Below, piece by piece: positions 43,574-53,090 of a DNA stretch of 64,000 nt. The DNA comes from Streptomyces odontomachi. GTDB taxonomy: Bacteria > Actinomycetota > Actinomycetes > Streptomycetales > Streptomycetaceae. A program made the translations under genes and the position numbers. Position 1 is the first letter of the stretch. Every line of letters starts with the position of its first letter. The notes under the pieces are model-generated. The model was not told the origin of the DNA and ran no database searches. It saw nothing but the letters and a program-made list of their open reading frames with translations. The stretch is from positions 744,001-808,000 of the forward strand of contig NZ_JAMJWG010000001.1 in the NCBI RefSeq assembly GCF_024435355.1. The letters run 5' to 3'.

Positions 43574-46087
43574 TCACAGTTGACCGACGTCCGTCACGCG
43601 GACGACCGCCCGGCCCTCTGCATCGGACGCGGCGAGATCGACCTCGGCACTGATGCCCCAGTCATGATCGCCGTTGGGGTCGTCGAACGTCTGGCGGACG
43701 CGCCACACCCCGTGCCCAGGATCCTCCTCGATCATCAGCAGCCTCGGCCCACGGGCGTCCGGCCCGGTACCGAGGGTGTCGTACTCGTCCCGGTAGGCGT
43801 CCATCGCCTCGCCCCACGCGTCGGCGCCCCAACCGGACTCCTCGTCCAGCTCGCCCAGCTCCCCGACCTGGTCGAGGGCCGCCAGCTCGACGCGCCGGAA
43901 CAGTGCATTGCGGACCAGCACCCGGAAGGCACGCGCATTCGAGGTGACCGGCTTGACCTGGTCGGCCTTCTCCTGTGCCTCCTCGGCCGTCATCTCCGCC
44001 GGATTGGCGAGCTGCTCCCACTCGTCGAGCAGACTGGAGTCGACCTGCCGGACCATCTCACCCAGCCAGGCGATCAGATCCTGAAGATCATCGGATTTCA
44101 GATCATCGGGCACCGTGTGGTCCAGCGCCTTGTACGCGCTCGCGAGGTAGCGCAGCACGATCCCCTCGGTCCTCGCCAGCTCGTAGAAGGAGACGAATTC
44201 CGAGAAGGACATGGCCCGCTCGTACATGTCACGGATGACGGACTTCGGCGACAGCGGATGGTCGCCCACCCACGGATGGCTCCGGCGGTAGGTGCGGTAG
44301 GCGTGGATCAGCAGTTCTTCGAGCGGCTGGGGGTAGGTGACGTCCTGGAGCCGCTCCATGCGTTCCTCGTACTCCACCCCGTCAGCCTTCATCGCGGCCA
44401 CCGCCTCACCGCGCGCCTTGTTCTGCTGGGCAGCCAGGATCTGCCGGGGGTCGTCGAGCGTGGACTCGACGACGGACACCATGTCCAGAGCGTAGGAGGG
44501 CGACTCCGGATCGAGCAGCTCGAAGGCGGCCAGGGCGAACGTCGACAGCGGCTGGCTCAGGGCGAAGTCCCTCTGGAGATCCACCGTCAGCCGGACGATC
44601 CGGCCCTCCGCATCCGCGGTTTCCAGCTTCTCGACGATGCCGCCGTCCAGCAGCGAACGGTAGATCGCGATGGCCCGCCGAATGTGCCGCAGCTGCTGCT
44701 TGCGCGGCTCGTGGTTGTCCTCCAGCAGCCGGCGCATGGCCTTGAAGGCGTTGCCGGGGCGGGCAATCACCGACAGCAGCATGGTGTGGGTGACCCGGAA
44801 GCGGGACGTGAGGGGTTCCGGCTCGGAGGAGATGAGCTTTTCGAAGGTGCTCTGCGACCAGTTGACGAACCCTTCGGGCGCCTTCTTGCGGACCACCTTG
44901 CGGCGCTTCTTCGGATCATCACCGGCCTTCGCCAGCGCCTTCTCGTTCTCCACGACATGCTCGGGGGCCTGCGCCACCACGTATCCGGCCGTGTCGAATC
45001 CAGCCCGGCCCGCGCGCCCGGCGATCTGGTGGAACTCCCGTGCCCGCAGCACCCGCACCCTGTTGCCGTCGTACTTCGTCAGCGCGGTGAACAGCACCGT
45101 CCTGATGGGCACGTTCACCCCCACGCCCAGCGTGTCCGTCCCACAGATCACCTTCAGCAGACCGGCCTGCGCCAGCTTCTCCACCAGGCGCCGGTACTTC
45201 GGCAGCATCCCCGCATGGTGGACGCCGATCCCATGCCGGACGTACCGCGAGAGGTTGCGTCCGAACCGGGTGGTGAAGCGGAAGTTGCCGATGAGCTCGG
45301 CGATGCGGTCCTTCTCCTCACGCGAGCACATGTTGATGCTCATCAGCGCCTGGGCGCGCTCGACGGCCTGGGCCTGTGTGAAGTGCACGATGTAGACCGG
45401 TGCCTGCTGGGTCTGGAGCAGTTCGGTGAGCGTCTCCGTCAGCGGCGTCAGCCGGTAGTCGTAGGACAGCGGCACCGGACGCGTCGCCGAGCGGACCACC
45501 GACGTCTCGCGGCCGGTGCGGCGCGTGAGGTCCTGCTCGAACATGGACACGTCGCCGAGCGTCGCGGACATCAGGATGAACTGCGCCTGGGGCAGCTCCA
45601 ACAGCGGAATCTGCCAGGCCCAGCCCCGGTCCGGCTCCGCGTAGAAGTGGAACTCGTCCATCACCACCTGGCCGACGTCGGCCTGAGCCCCGTCGCGCAG
45701 CGCGATGGAGGCAAGCACCTCGGCGGTGCAGCAGATCACCGGGGCGTCGGCGTTCACGGAGGCGTCACCGGTCAGCATGCCCACGTTCTCGGTGCCGAAG
45801 AGCTTGCAGAGCTCGAAGAACTTCTCCGACACCAGCGCCTTGATCGGTGCCGTGTAGAACGTGACCTCGTCACGGGCGAGCGCGGCGAAGTGCGCCCCCG
45901 CCGCGATCATGCTCTTGCCGGAGCCGGTGGGCGTCGACACGATCACGTTCGCCCCGGAGACCGCCTCGATCAGCGCCTCCTCCTGATGCGGGTAGAGCGT
46001 GAGACCGCGCTCGGTGGCCCACGACTCGAAGGCTTCGTACAAGGCGTCGGGGTCGGCGGTCTTCGGCAGCTGATCGATGAGGGTCAC
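43574..46087 (-). CDS. Ski2-like DEAD/DEAH-box RNA helicase
   Basis: An 837-residue superfamily 2 helicase. Walker A is STPTGSGKSM (about 54-63), the DExH box is VVMDEFHFYA (about 142-151), motif III is SATLGD, and motif VI is QIAGRAGRAG (about 350). The winged-helix and C-terminal helical regions resemble Mtr4/Ski2-like proteins, but the enzyme is shorter than HelY. It probably unwinds structured RNA. The GTG at 46087 gives VTLIDQLPKT; longer frames upstream enter the opposite gene. Divergent to the membrane hydrolase-like gene at 46233, with 145 nt between. Confidence 0.87.
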   Translation of the reverse strand: MTLIDQLPKTADPDALYEAFESWATERGLTLYPHQEEALIEAVSGANVIVSTPTGSGKSMIAAGAHFAALARDEVTFYTAPIKALVSEKFFELCKLFGTENVGMLTGDASVNADAPVICCTAEVLASIALRDGAQADVGQVVMDEFHFYAEPDRGWAWQIPLLELPQAQFILMSATLGDVSMFEQDLTRRTGRETSVVRSATRPVPLSYDYRLTPLTETLTELLQTQQAPVYIVHFTQAQAVERAQALMSINMCSREEKDRIAELIGNFRFTTRFGRNLSRYVRHGIGVHHAGMLPKYRRLVEKLAQAGLLKVICGTDTLGVGVNVPIRTVLFTALTKYDGNRVRVLRAREFHQIAGRAGRAGFDTAGYVVAQAPEHVVENEKALAKAGDDPKKRRKVVRKKAPEGFVNWSQSTFEKLISSEPEPLTSRFRVTHTMLLSVIARPGNAFKAMRRLLEDNHEPRKQQLRHIRRAIAIYRSLLDGGIVEKLETADAEGRIVRLTVDLQRDFALSQPLSTFALAAFELLDPESPSYALDMVSVVESTLDDPRQILAAQQNKARGEAVAAMKADGVEYEERMERLQDVTYPQPLEELLIHAYRTYRRSHPWVGDHPLSPKSVIRDMYERAMSFSEFVSFYELARTEGIVLRYLASAYKALDHTVPDDLKSDDLQDLIAWLGEMVRQVDSSLLDEWEQLANPAEMTAEEAQEKADQVKPVTSNARAFRVLVRNALFRRVELAALDQVGELGELDEESGWGADAWGEAMDAYRDEYDTLGTGPDARGPRLLMIEEDPGHGVWRVRQTFDDPNGDHDWGISAEVDLAASDAEGRAVVRVTDVGQL

Positions 46088-46232
46088 ACCCCCATCTTGC
46101 CCGCCGACCCTCCCGATCCAAGAATCGGTCGGCCATGCGAAGATCGCGAACGCTACGCTGATGCGCCGACGGAACGTCATCGATCGCGGACAACTGCACA
46201 GGCGGACAAGGGAAACAGGGCGGGATGCAACC

Positions 46233-47027
46233 ATGATGGGACCGGCACACTCACTGTCTGGAGCAGCGGCCTGGCTGGGGGTGGGCGCGGCCGCGGCAGC
46301 CGCCGGGCACACCATGCCATGGCCGGTCCTGCTCGTGGGGGCCCTGATCTGCGCCGGAGCTGCGCTCGCCCCGGACCTGGACCACAAGTCGGCCACCATT
46401 TCGCGAGCCTTCGGGCCCATCTCGCGGGGCGTGTGCGAGATCGTCGACAAGCTCTCCTACGGCGTCTACAAGGCCACCCGGATGAAGGGCGACCCGCGTC
46501 GCAACGGCGGACATCGCACGCTCACCCACACCTGGGTCTGGGCGGTGCTGGTCGGCGCCGGATCCTCGGCCCTGGCCATCCTCGGCGGCCGCTGGGCGGT
46601 ACTGGCCATTCTGTTCATACACATGGTGCTCGCCATCGAGGGTTTGCTGTGGCGGGCGGCCCGCGGGTCCAGCAGCGACGTGCTGGTGTGGCTGCTCGCG
46701 GCGACCAGCGCCTGGATCCTCGCCGGGATCCTGGACAAGCCGGGGAACGGCTCCGACTGGCTGTTCACCGCCCCCGGCCAGGAGTACCTGTGGCTCGGCC
46801 TGCCCATAGTGCTCGGTGCCCTGATGCACGACATCGGGGACGCCCTGACGGTCTCCGGCTGCCCGATACTGTGGCCGATCCCGGTGGGCCGCAGGCGCTG
46901 GTACCCGGTGGGGCCGCCCAAGGCGATGCGGTTCCGGGCCGGCAGCTGGGTGGAGCTCAAGGTGCTCATGCCGACGTTCATGGTGCTCGGCGGGGTGGGC
47001 TGCATGGCCGCGCTCAACTTCATCTGA
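46233..47027 (+). CDS. Membrane-bound metal-dependent hydrolase-like protein (DUF457/YdjM family)
   Basis: A 264-residue polytopic membrane protein. MMGPAHSLSGAAAWLG starts it, and ALAPDLDHKSATISR, HRTLTHTW and ALMHDIGDALTVSGCP supply the His/Asp pattern of the YdjM/DUF457 family, thought to include metal-dependent hydrolases. About five hydrophobic segments are seen. The ATG at 46233 (or 46236) is the likely start. The exact activity is unknown. It converges on the ABC exporter operon. Confidence 0.8.
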   Translation: MMGPAHSLSGAAAWLGVGAAAAAAGHTMPWPVLLVGALICAGAALAPDLDHKSATISRAFGPISRGVCEIVDKLSYGVYKATRMKGDPRRNGGHRTLTHTWVWAVLVGAGSSALAILGGRWAVLAILFIHMVLAIEGLLWRAARGSSSDVLVWLLAATSAWILAGILDKPGNGSDWLFTAPGQEYLWLGLPIVLGALMHDIGDALTVSGCPILWPIPVGRRRWYPVGPPKAMRFRAGSWVELKVLMPTFMVLGGVGCMAALNFI

Positions 47028-47110
47028 TCCATCCGAGTGCGCCGGCACCCGTGAACGTGGTGACACGGGCCGGGCGGCGGCCGCCGGTCGCGGAGCCGCC
47101 CGGGTGGCGG

Positions 47111-48898
47111 TCAGCCGTGCCAGGACCGCCACAGCGCCGCGTACGCCCCGTCAGCTGCCACCAGCGCGTCATGGCTGCCCAGCTCGCTGATACGGCCGTT
47201 CTCGACGACCGCGATCAGATCGGCATCGTGCGCGGTGTGCAGCCGGTGTGCGATCGCCACCACCGTACGCCCGTCCAGGACGCGGGCCAGGGAACGCTCC
47301 AGGTGCCGTGCCGCACGCGGGTCCAACAGGGACGTCGCCTCGTCCAGGACGAGGGTGTGCGGGTCGGCGAGCACCAGCCGGGCCAGCGCGATCTGCTGGG
47401 CCTGGGCGGGGGTGAGCGCGTGCCCGCCCGAGCCGACCTCGGTGTCGAGCCCGTTCTCCAGGCCGCCAGCCCAGTCCTGCGCGTCCACCGCGTTCAGCGC
47501 CGCCCACAGCCGGGTGTCGTCGGCGTCCGGGCGGGCCAGCCGCAGGTTGTCGCGCAGCGAGCCGACGAACACATGGTGCTCCTGGTTGACCAGGGCAACA
47601 TGCGCGCGGACCTGCTCGGCGGGCATCCGGGACAGCTCGGCGTCGCCCAGGGTGATCCGCCCGTCTCGGGGCGCGTAGATCCCGGCAAGCAGCCGGCCCA
47701 ACGTGGACTTCCCCGCCCCCGACGGTCCCACCAGAGCCAGCCTCGTCCCCGGCCGGATCTCCAGCGACACCTTGTGCAGCACATCGAGCCCCGGCCGGTA
47801 TCCGAAGTGCACCGCATCGGCGCGCACCGCCCGGCCCTCGGGCGCAAGGGAGCCGTCTCCCTCGTCGGGGCTGATCTCCTGGACGCCCACCAGCCGGGCC
47901 AGCGAGACCTGAGCGACCTGGAGCTCGTCGTACCAGCGCAGGATCAGGCCCACGGGATCGACCAGCATTTGGGCGATGAGGGCGCCGGTCGTCAGCTGAC
48001 CCACCCCGATCCAACCGTGCAGGACGAACACCCCACCGACCATCAGGACCGAGCAGAGCACGGTCACATGCGTGATGTTGACGACGGGGAAGAGCACCGA
48101 GCGCAGCCACAGGGTGTATCGCTCCCAGGCCGTCCACTGGCTGATCCGTTTCTTGGACAGCTCCACACGGCGGGCACCCAGCCGGTGCGCCTCCACGGTC
48201 CGCCCCGCGTCGACGGTCTCGGCGAGTGCGGCGGCCACGGCGGCGTACCCGGCGGCCTCCGATCGGTAGGCGGACGGCGCGCGCCGGTAGTACCACCGGC
48301 AGCCGACCGTCAGGAGCGGCACCGCGATCAGCACCGCGGGAGCGAGCTGCGGCGCGGTGACCGCGAGCCCGCCGAGCAGCAGACCGACCCAGACGACACC
48401 GATCGCCAGCTGGGGCACGGCTTCCCGCATCGCGTTGGCGAGACGGTCGATGTCCGTGGTGATCCGGGACAGCAGATCTCCGGTACCGGCCCGCTCCAGT
48501 ACCCCCGGCGGCAGGGCTACGGACCGGACGAGGAAGTCCTCACGCAGGTCCGCCAGCATCCGCTCGCCGAGCACGGCCCCGCGCAGCCGCACCTGCCGTA
48601 CGAAGTACGCCTGCACAGCGAGTGCCACCGAGAACAGGGCGATGATCCGGCCGAGGTGCATGTCGTGCATTCCGGCGTCGTTCGACACGTTCTGGACGAG
48701 CGAGCCCAGCAGGTAGGGGCCCGTCATCGAGGCGATGACCGCGAGTGCGTTCGCCCCGATGAGTACCACGAACGCCTGCCGGTGCCTGCGGAACAGCACA
48801 CCGACATAGGCCCGTACCGTGGCCGTGGAACCGACGGGCAGGGTGTGCGCCGTCTTCGGTGCCGCCGGATCGTAGGCCGGGGGCGCCAGGCCGATCAT
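47111..48898 (-). CDS. ABC exporter half-transporter with degenerate signature motif
   Basis: A 595-residue type IV ABC exporter half: a six-helix membrane domain (about 30-320) then an ATPase domain. Walker A GPSGAGKST (about 390-398), Walker B VLDEATSLLD and the H-loop IAHRLH are normal. The signature, usually LSGGQ, reads LTPAQ. Its partner, translated just upstream with an ATGA overlap, has the opposite defects. The pair should form a heterodimer with one working ATP site built from this Walker A and the partner's LSGGQ. It exports an unknown compound, perhaps a peptide, lipid or drug. Confidence 0.9.
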   Translation of the reverse strand: MIGLAPPAYDPAAPKTAHTLPVGSTATVRAYVGVLFRRHRQAFVVLIGANALAVIASMTGPYLLGSLVQNVSNDAGMHDMHLGRIIALFSVALAVQAYFVRQVRLRGAVLGERMLADLREDFLVRSVALPPGVLERAGTGDLLSRITTDIDRLANAMREAVPQLAIGVVWVGLLLGGLAVTAPQLAPAVLIAVPLLTVGCRWYYRRAPSAYRSEAAGYAAVAAALAETVDAGRTVEAHRLGARRVELSKKRISQWTAWERYTLWLRSVLFPVVNITHVTVLCSVLMVGGVFVLHGWIGVGQLTTGALIAQMLVDPVGLILRWYDELQVAQVSLARLVGVQEISPDEGDGSLAPEGRAVRADAVHFGYRPGLDVLHKVSLEIRPGTRLALVGPSGAGKSTLGRLLAGIYAPRDGRITLGDAELSRMPAEQVRAHVALVNQEHHVFVGSLRDNLRLARPDADDTRLWAALNAVDAQDWAGGLENGLDTEVGSGGHALTPAQAQQIALARLVLADPHTLVLDEATSLLDPRAARHLERSLARVLDGRTVVAIAHRLHTAHDADLIAVVENGRISELGSHDALVAADGAYAALWRSWHG

Positions 48899-50940
48899 GC
48901 CGTCTCCTCAATGTCCGTCAGGTCTGCCAGGTCCGTCAGCTCTTCCGCCGTGCTCACGTGCGGCCGGCCGCTCGGGCCCGTCGGCGTGCGTCCGGGGCCG
49001 GACTGCGTCGAGCGGGCGCTGTCCGGTGCCGAGGGTGCTGCGGAGGGAACCGCGCTGGTCCGGCCGGTGGGCGCGAGGCCGCGGGATGTCTCGCCGTCCA
49101 CGGAGGGGTGGTGGCTGGTTTCCGGGAGCACGGCAGGCGCGGCTGAGACCGCCGCTGCACGGCCGCCGTCGCCCGCAGGGGCGGCTTCGGCATCGGGTTC
49201 CCGGGTCACCACGGCTCGATACCGGGGCTCGCCGGTCAGCAGCTCGCGATGCGTGCCGGTCGCCAGTACTTTCCCGTCATGGATCAGCACGACCCCGTCG
49301 GCGCGGTCCAGGAGCAGTGGCGAGGAGGTGAAGACCACCGTCGTCCGACCGGTCCGCACCGTGCGCAGGCCGCTGGCGATCCGCGCCTCCGTGTGGGAGT
49401 CCACCGCCGAGGTCGGCTCGTCGAGGACCAGCACCTGCGGGTCCGTGGCCAGCGACCGGGCCAGCGCGAGACGCTGCCGTTGCCCGCCCGACAGGGAACG
49501 GCCGCGCTCGGTGATGTGGGCGTCCATCGGGTCCGTGGTGCCCGGTGCGCCCTGCAACACCGCATCGAGGACGTCAGAACACTGGGCGGCGGTGAGGGCG
49601 TCGTCGGCTGAGACCGAGCCGGTGGTGGGGACGTCGAACAGCTCTCGCAGGGTGCCGGAGAGCAGGACCGGATCCTTGTCCTGGACGAGCACGGCGGTGC
49701 GGGCGGTGTCCAGCGGCAGTTCGTCGAGGGGCACGTCGCCGAGCAGCACGGACGGCGGCTCGGGCGCGTCGTCGGCCGCGTCGGACACCGCGTGTCCACC
49801 GAGTCGTTCGGCGAGTCGCCCGGCGACGTCCGGGTCACCGCACACCACGGCGGTCAACCGGCCCGCGGGCGCGAGCAGCCCGGTGAGCGGGTCGGCGAGA
49901 TCCCCGGACGGGAGCTCCGCGGCGCGTGATCCGACGGCGTCCGTGACCCGCTCAAGCGACAGCACCCGGGCCGTCCGTTTCGCCGACGGTCGGGAGAAGG
50001 AGTACGCCATGGCGATCTCCTCGAAGTGCCGCAAGGGGAAATTGAGCAGGGAGACGGCGCTGTACACGGTGACCAGCTCCCCGACGGAGATACGGCCTTC
50101 GTGGGCGAGGTGCACGCCGCGCCAGACAACCAGGATCAGCAGCGCCCCGGGCAGCAGCACCTGGACCATCGAGATCAGCGACCACATGCGGGCGCTGCGC
50201 ACGGCAGCCTTGCGAACCTCCTGGGAAGCGTGGCGGTAGCGGGTGAGGAAGAGCTCCTCACCGCCGATGCCGCGCAGCACCCGCAGGCCCGCAACGGTGT
50301 CGGAGGCCAGCTCGGTCGCCCGGCCGGCCTTGGTCCGCTGGACATCGGCACGGCGGGTCGCGTGGGGGAGCAGCGGCAGCACGGCGAGCGCGAGCACGGG
50401 CACTCCGGCCGCCACGATGAGGCCGAGGTCCGGCTGGTAGACGGCAAGGGCGACGCAGATGGCGACGACGGTCACCAGCGCGGCCGTGAAGCGCGACAGG
50501 GCCTCCACGAACCAGCCGATCTTCTCGACGTCACCCGTGGAGACGGCGACGACCTCACCGGCCGCGACCTGGCGAGTAAGGGTCGATCCCAGGTGCGCGG
50601 TCTGTCGGGAGAGCAGCTGCTGGACTCGGGCTGCGGCGGTGATCCAGTTGGTGATGGCGGTGCGGTGCAGCATCGTGTCGCCCAGGGCGATCAGGAGTCC
50701 GCACAGGGCGGTCAACCCTCCCGCCAGGGCGAGCCGGCCGCCATCGCGGTCCACCACGGCCTGCACGGTGAAACCGACCGCGTACGGCAGTGCCGAGACG
50801 GACAGGAAGGCCAACAGCCCCCAGCTCAGGGACTTCAGCTGCCCGCCCAGCTGCTTCCGGCCGAGCCACAGCAGAAAGCGAGGGCCTGACCGGGCATCGG
50901 GCACACCAGGGTCGGCGAACGGAAGATCTCGAATGTGCAT
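48895..50940 (-). CDS. ABC exporter half-transporter with lost Walker A
   Basis: A 681-residue half-transporter, membrane domain about 30-320. In the ATPase domain the expected GxxGxGKST is CGDPDVAGRL (about 365-378), with no Lys or Ser/Thr for ATP binding, and the H-loop is TSSPLLL without His. Signature LSGGQRQR (about 481-488) and Walker B LVLDEPTSAVD are intact. A Pro/Ala/Thr-rich tail of about 95 residues follows the ATPase domain and looks disordered. First of a two-gene operon. It should heterodimerise with the next product and supply the signature side of the active ATP site. Confidence 0.9.
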   Translation of the reverse strand: MHIRDLPFADPGVPDARSGPRFLLWLGRKQLGGQLKSLSWGLLAFLSVSALPYAVGFTVQAVVDRDGGRLALAGGLTALCGLLIALGDTMLHRTAITNWITAAARVQQLLSRQTAHLGSTLTRQVAAGEVVAVSTGDVEKIGWFVEALSRFTAALVTVVAICVALAVYQPDLGLIVAAGVPVLALAVLPLLPHATRRADVQRTKAGRATELASDTVAGLRVLRGIGGEELFLTRYRHASQEVRKAAVRSARMWSLISMVQVLLPGALLILVVWRGVHLAHEGRISVGELVTVYSAVSLLNFPLRHFEEIAMAYSFSRPSAKRTARVLSLERVTDAVGSRAAELPSGDLADPLTGLLAPAGRLTAVVCGDPDVAGRLAERLGGHAVSDAADDAPEPPSVLLGDVPLDELPLDTARTAVLVQDKDPVLLSGTLRELFDVPTTGSVSADDALTAAQCSDVLDAVLQGAPGTTDPMDAHITERGRSLSGGQRQRLALARSLATDPQVLVLDEPTSAVDSHTEARIASGLRTVRTGRTTVVFTSSPLLLDRADGVVLIHDGKVLATGTHRELLTGEPRYRAVVTREPDAEAAPAGDGGRAAAVSAAPAVLPETSHHPSVDGETSRGLAPTGRTSAVPSAAPSAPDSARSTQSGPGRTPTGPSGRPHVSTAEELTDLADLTDIEETA

Positions 50941-51206
50941 GGTGTCTCAGACTCAGAGTCGGAACGGACGGCGGAGGGGCGGATGGGTGAGGCGGTCGGA
51001 GCGGGCGCAGGAGGGGGACCGGGGCAGGCGAAGGGAGAACGGTGCGGGACAGATGAGTGAGACGGCGGCGTGCGCCTGGCCGGTGGTGAGGCGTGCGACG
51101 TCATCGTCCACGGCGATGGCCACCTGCGCTGGCGGGGGTGATGGGCGGAATGCGGGAAACCGTGACAGGCTCCCGGCTCAACCGGCCATGAAGCAATCGA
51201 TTTATT

Positions 51207-51261
51207 GTCCGGCAGCGGCGGCCACAGCCTGATTCGTCGAGGTCGGCTTCCGCTGCCGGAC
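51207..51261. other. 12-bp inverted repeat in divergent control region
   Basis: GTCCGGCAGCGG (51207-51218) and CCGCTGCCGGAC (51250-51261) are perfectly complementary around a 31-nt spacer. Next to it is the AT-rich stretch ATCGATTTATTGT. It lies 33 nt before the L,D-transpeptidase start. The rest of 50941-51293 (353 nt) shows no gene; it must hold the promoters of both divergent genes. Confidence 0.5.
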
Positions 51262-51293
51262 TGACTCTCGCGTGCTGGGGGAACATAGGGCAC

Positions 51294-52046
51294 ATGCGCA
51301 CATCTGGTGCGGCATCAGCCGCGATCGCCTCGTTGGTCTGCGGAGTCCTTGCGCTGGCCGCGGTTTCCTGTTCGGGCCGGAGCGATGGAAGACCTCAGCG
51401 GGCCGACGTGAGTGCTGGACCGGGTCGTGACGCGGATGCCCGGGGCGGTGCGCGGGCCGGCGGTCTTCGGCAGATCCCCTATGTGGGTGAGCGCCTGCGC
51501 GGGCGAATCCCTTCGGACACCGGCCAGGTCCTCGCGGTCTACGGCGCAGGCGAGGACTCCGACCGGGCCACCGTGCAGTTGTTCGTCCGTCATGACGGCG
51601 TCTGGCGCTCGGTGCGTTCCTGGGCGGCCCACAACGGCAGCAAGGGCTGGACGACCGACCATCATCTGGGGGACCGTCGCAGCCCCGTCGGAGTGTTCAC
51701 GCTCAGCGACGCGGGGGGAGTGCTGCCCGATCCCGGCGCCAGGCTGCCGTACACCGCATCTGCCTCGTTCCAGGCTCCGCACTACTGGGCGAGGTCCTAC
51801 TGGCACGACTTCGACTACGTCATCGCGATCGACTACAACCGCGTCAGGGGCACCCCGCCCACGGATCCGACCCGCCCCCAGGGGGAGGCATCAGGCGGTG
51901 GCATCTGGCTGCACATGGACCATGGCAGTGGCACCTCGGGTTGCGTGAGCCTGGCCAAGTCGGGAATGCGGTATCTGCTGCGCACTCTCGACCCGAGACA
52001 GCACCCGGTCGTCGTCATGGGGGACAGGGCTGATCTGGCCTCCTGA
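51294..52046 (+). CDS. L,D-transpeptidase family lipoprotein
   Basis: A 250-residue secreted lipoprotein. The signal ends in the lipobox LAAVSC (C26). The catalytic part resembles YkuD/ErfK transpeptidases: RRSPVGVFTL, then IWLHMDHGSGTSGCVSL holding the His and the catalytic Cys of the family (C217 by my count). These enzymes make 3-3 peptidoglycan cross-links or attach proteins to the wall. An Ala/Gly/Arg-rich linker (about 27-60) separates membrane anchor and domain. Its neighbours are a divergent ABC exporter and a convergent MarR gene. Confidence 0.85.
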   Translation: MRTSGAASAAIASLVCGVLALAAVSCSGRSDGRPQRADVSAGPGRDADARGGARAGGLRQIPYVGERLRGRIPSDTGQVLAVYGAGEDSDRATVQLFVRHDGVWRSVRSWAAHNGSKGWTTDHHLGDRRSPVGVFTLSDAGGVLPDPGARLPYTASASFQAPHYWARSYWHDFDYVIAIDYNRVRGTPPTDPTRPQGEASGGGIWLHMDHGSGTSGCVSLAKSGMRYLLRTLDPRQHPVVVMGDRADLAS

Positions 52047-52152
52047 TCCGGAAGGCGTGGCGCCGCGGCGCGGTGGCTTCCCGGCCTCCTCCAGGCATCG
52101 GGACGACAACGGAACGAAGCCCACCGACGGCTGGCTCAGCAGCGACTGTCGG

Positions 52153-52218
52153 CCAGCAGCCAGCAGCCAGCAGCCAGCAGCCAGAGGCCAGAGGCCAAGC
52201 AGCCAAGCAGCCAAGCAG
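52153..52218. repeat. Minisatellite of 7- and 8-bp units
   Basis: Repeats of CCAGCAG (about four), then CCAGAGG (two), then CCAAGCAG (three) run in tandem between the convergent L,D-transpeptidase and MarR genes. Non-coding. The remaining gap 52047-52305 shows no gene. Confidence 0.85.
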
Positions 52219-52305
52219 CACTGTGGCCGCTTGGGGAGCGTCCGCGGATGCCGCTGGGTCTGCTCCTGGCGTCGCTCGCTGACGCGCCGCTGAGACAGCC
52301 GCCTT

Positions 52306-52881
52306 CTACTCGCCGGACGAGAGGGGGGCGGGGGGTGCGCCGCCACCGCCGGAGGCGTCGGCTCCGCCGCCCCCGCGTCCGCCCCTGTCGTCGCCCTTGT
52401 TCCTCCTCCTGCCGCGACTCTCGCTCCCGTCGCTGTCATCGGGAAGTCCTGGGGAGTCGATCAACGCGGTCAGCAACTCGCCGAGCGTGTCCCGTTGACC
52501 GGGGTCCAGCGGGGCCAGGATCTCCTCTGCGGCTGCGCGACGGGCCCGGCGCAGTTCCTTCAGGGCGTGCCGTCCCTCGTCGGTGAGCTCGATCCGTATC
52601 ACCCGGCGGTTGTCGGGATCGGGGACGCGTCGCACCGTGCCGTTCGCCTCCAGCCCGTCGACCAGCGTCGTCACGGCCCGGGGCACCACCTCAAGGCGTC
52701 GGGCCAGCTCGGCCATGCTCGGGGGCGAGTCGTACTGCGCCAGTACGCGCAGCAGCCGGGACCGCGCCGGTGTCGCGCCGAGCCCGCACCGCTCGAGATG
52801 GCGCTTCTGAATGCGATGCACACGGCGCGTCAGCCGCAGCAACTGCTCGGCGAGCAGGCCGTCGGCGTCGGAGGTACTCAT
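52306..52881 (-). CDS. MarR-family transcriptional regulator
   Basis: A 191-residue winged-helix regulator. SMAELARRLEVVPRAVTTLVDGL (about 60-82) is the recognition helix region and PDNRRVIRIELTDEGR the wing. The C-terminal 45 residues are Gly/Asp/Arg-rich and probably disordered. The start ATG 52881 gives MSTSDADGLL; an earlier in-frame ATG at 52905 is possible but lies within the operator. It is divergent from the homodimeric ABC exporter and probably represses it through the palindrome at 52907-52929, relieved by a drug-like ligand. Confidence 0.87.
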   Translation of the reverse strand: MSTSDADGLLAEQLLRLTRRVHRIQKRHLERCGLGATPARSRLLRVLAQYDSPPSMAELARRLEVVPRAVTTLVDGLEANGTVRRVPDPDNRRVIRIELTDEGRHALKELRRARRAAAEEILAPLDPGQRDTLGELLTALIDSPGLPDDSDGSESRGRRRNKGDDRGGRGGGGADASGGGGAPPAPLSSGE

Positions 52882-52906
52882 GCCGGAACCATAGCAGGAC
52901 CTCATT

Positions 52907-52938
52907 CATTGTGAATATAGGTAACAATGAGCTATGCT
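52907..52938 (+). promoter_or_regulatory. MarR-type operator and ABC exporter promoter
   Basis: CATTGT (52907-52912) and ACAATG (52924-52929) form an inverted repeat with an 11-nt AT-rich spacer. TTGTGA (52909-52914) and TATGCT (52933-52938), spaced 18 nt, could be the exporter promoter, so the operator covers it. It also abuts the MarR start, allowing autoregulation. Confidence 0.65.
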
Positions 52939-53090
52939 CGCTCTTGCTTGCGGCGTCGCACCCTCCGTCTGCGCGGTCGTTGCACGCGTCACTCCGTCCG
53001 TGCGCCACCTCTGGAACGCGCCACCCTTACCCCCTGGCCCCGCCGCCCGATCTTCCCTGGTGGGGCCAGTCCTCTCACCGTTAGGAGCCC

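Noticed and set aside
43187..50239. A 2,350-codon open frame on the plus strand
   Set aside because: It lies opposite the helicase, thioesterase and ABC exporter genes, is rich in Arg, Pro and His with no family motif, and is a typical antisense artefact of high GC.
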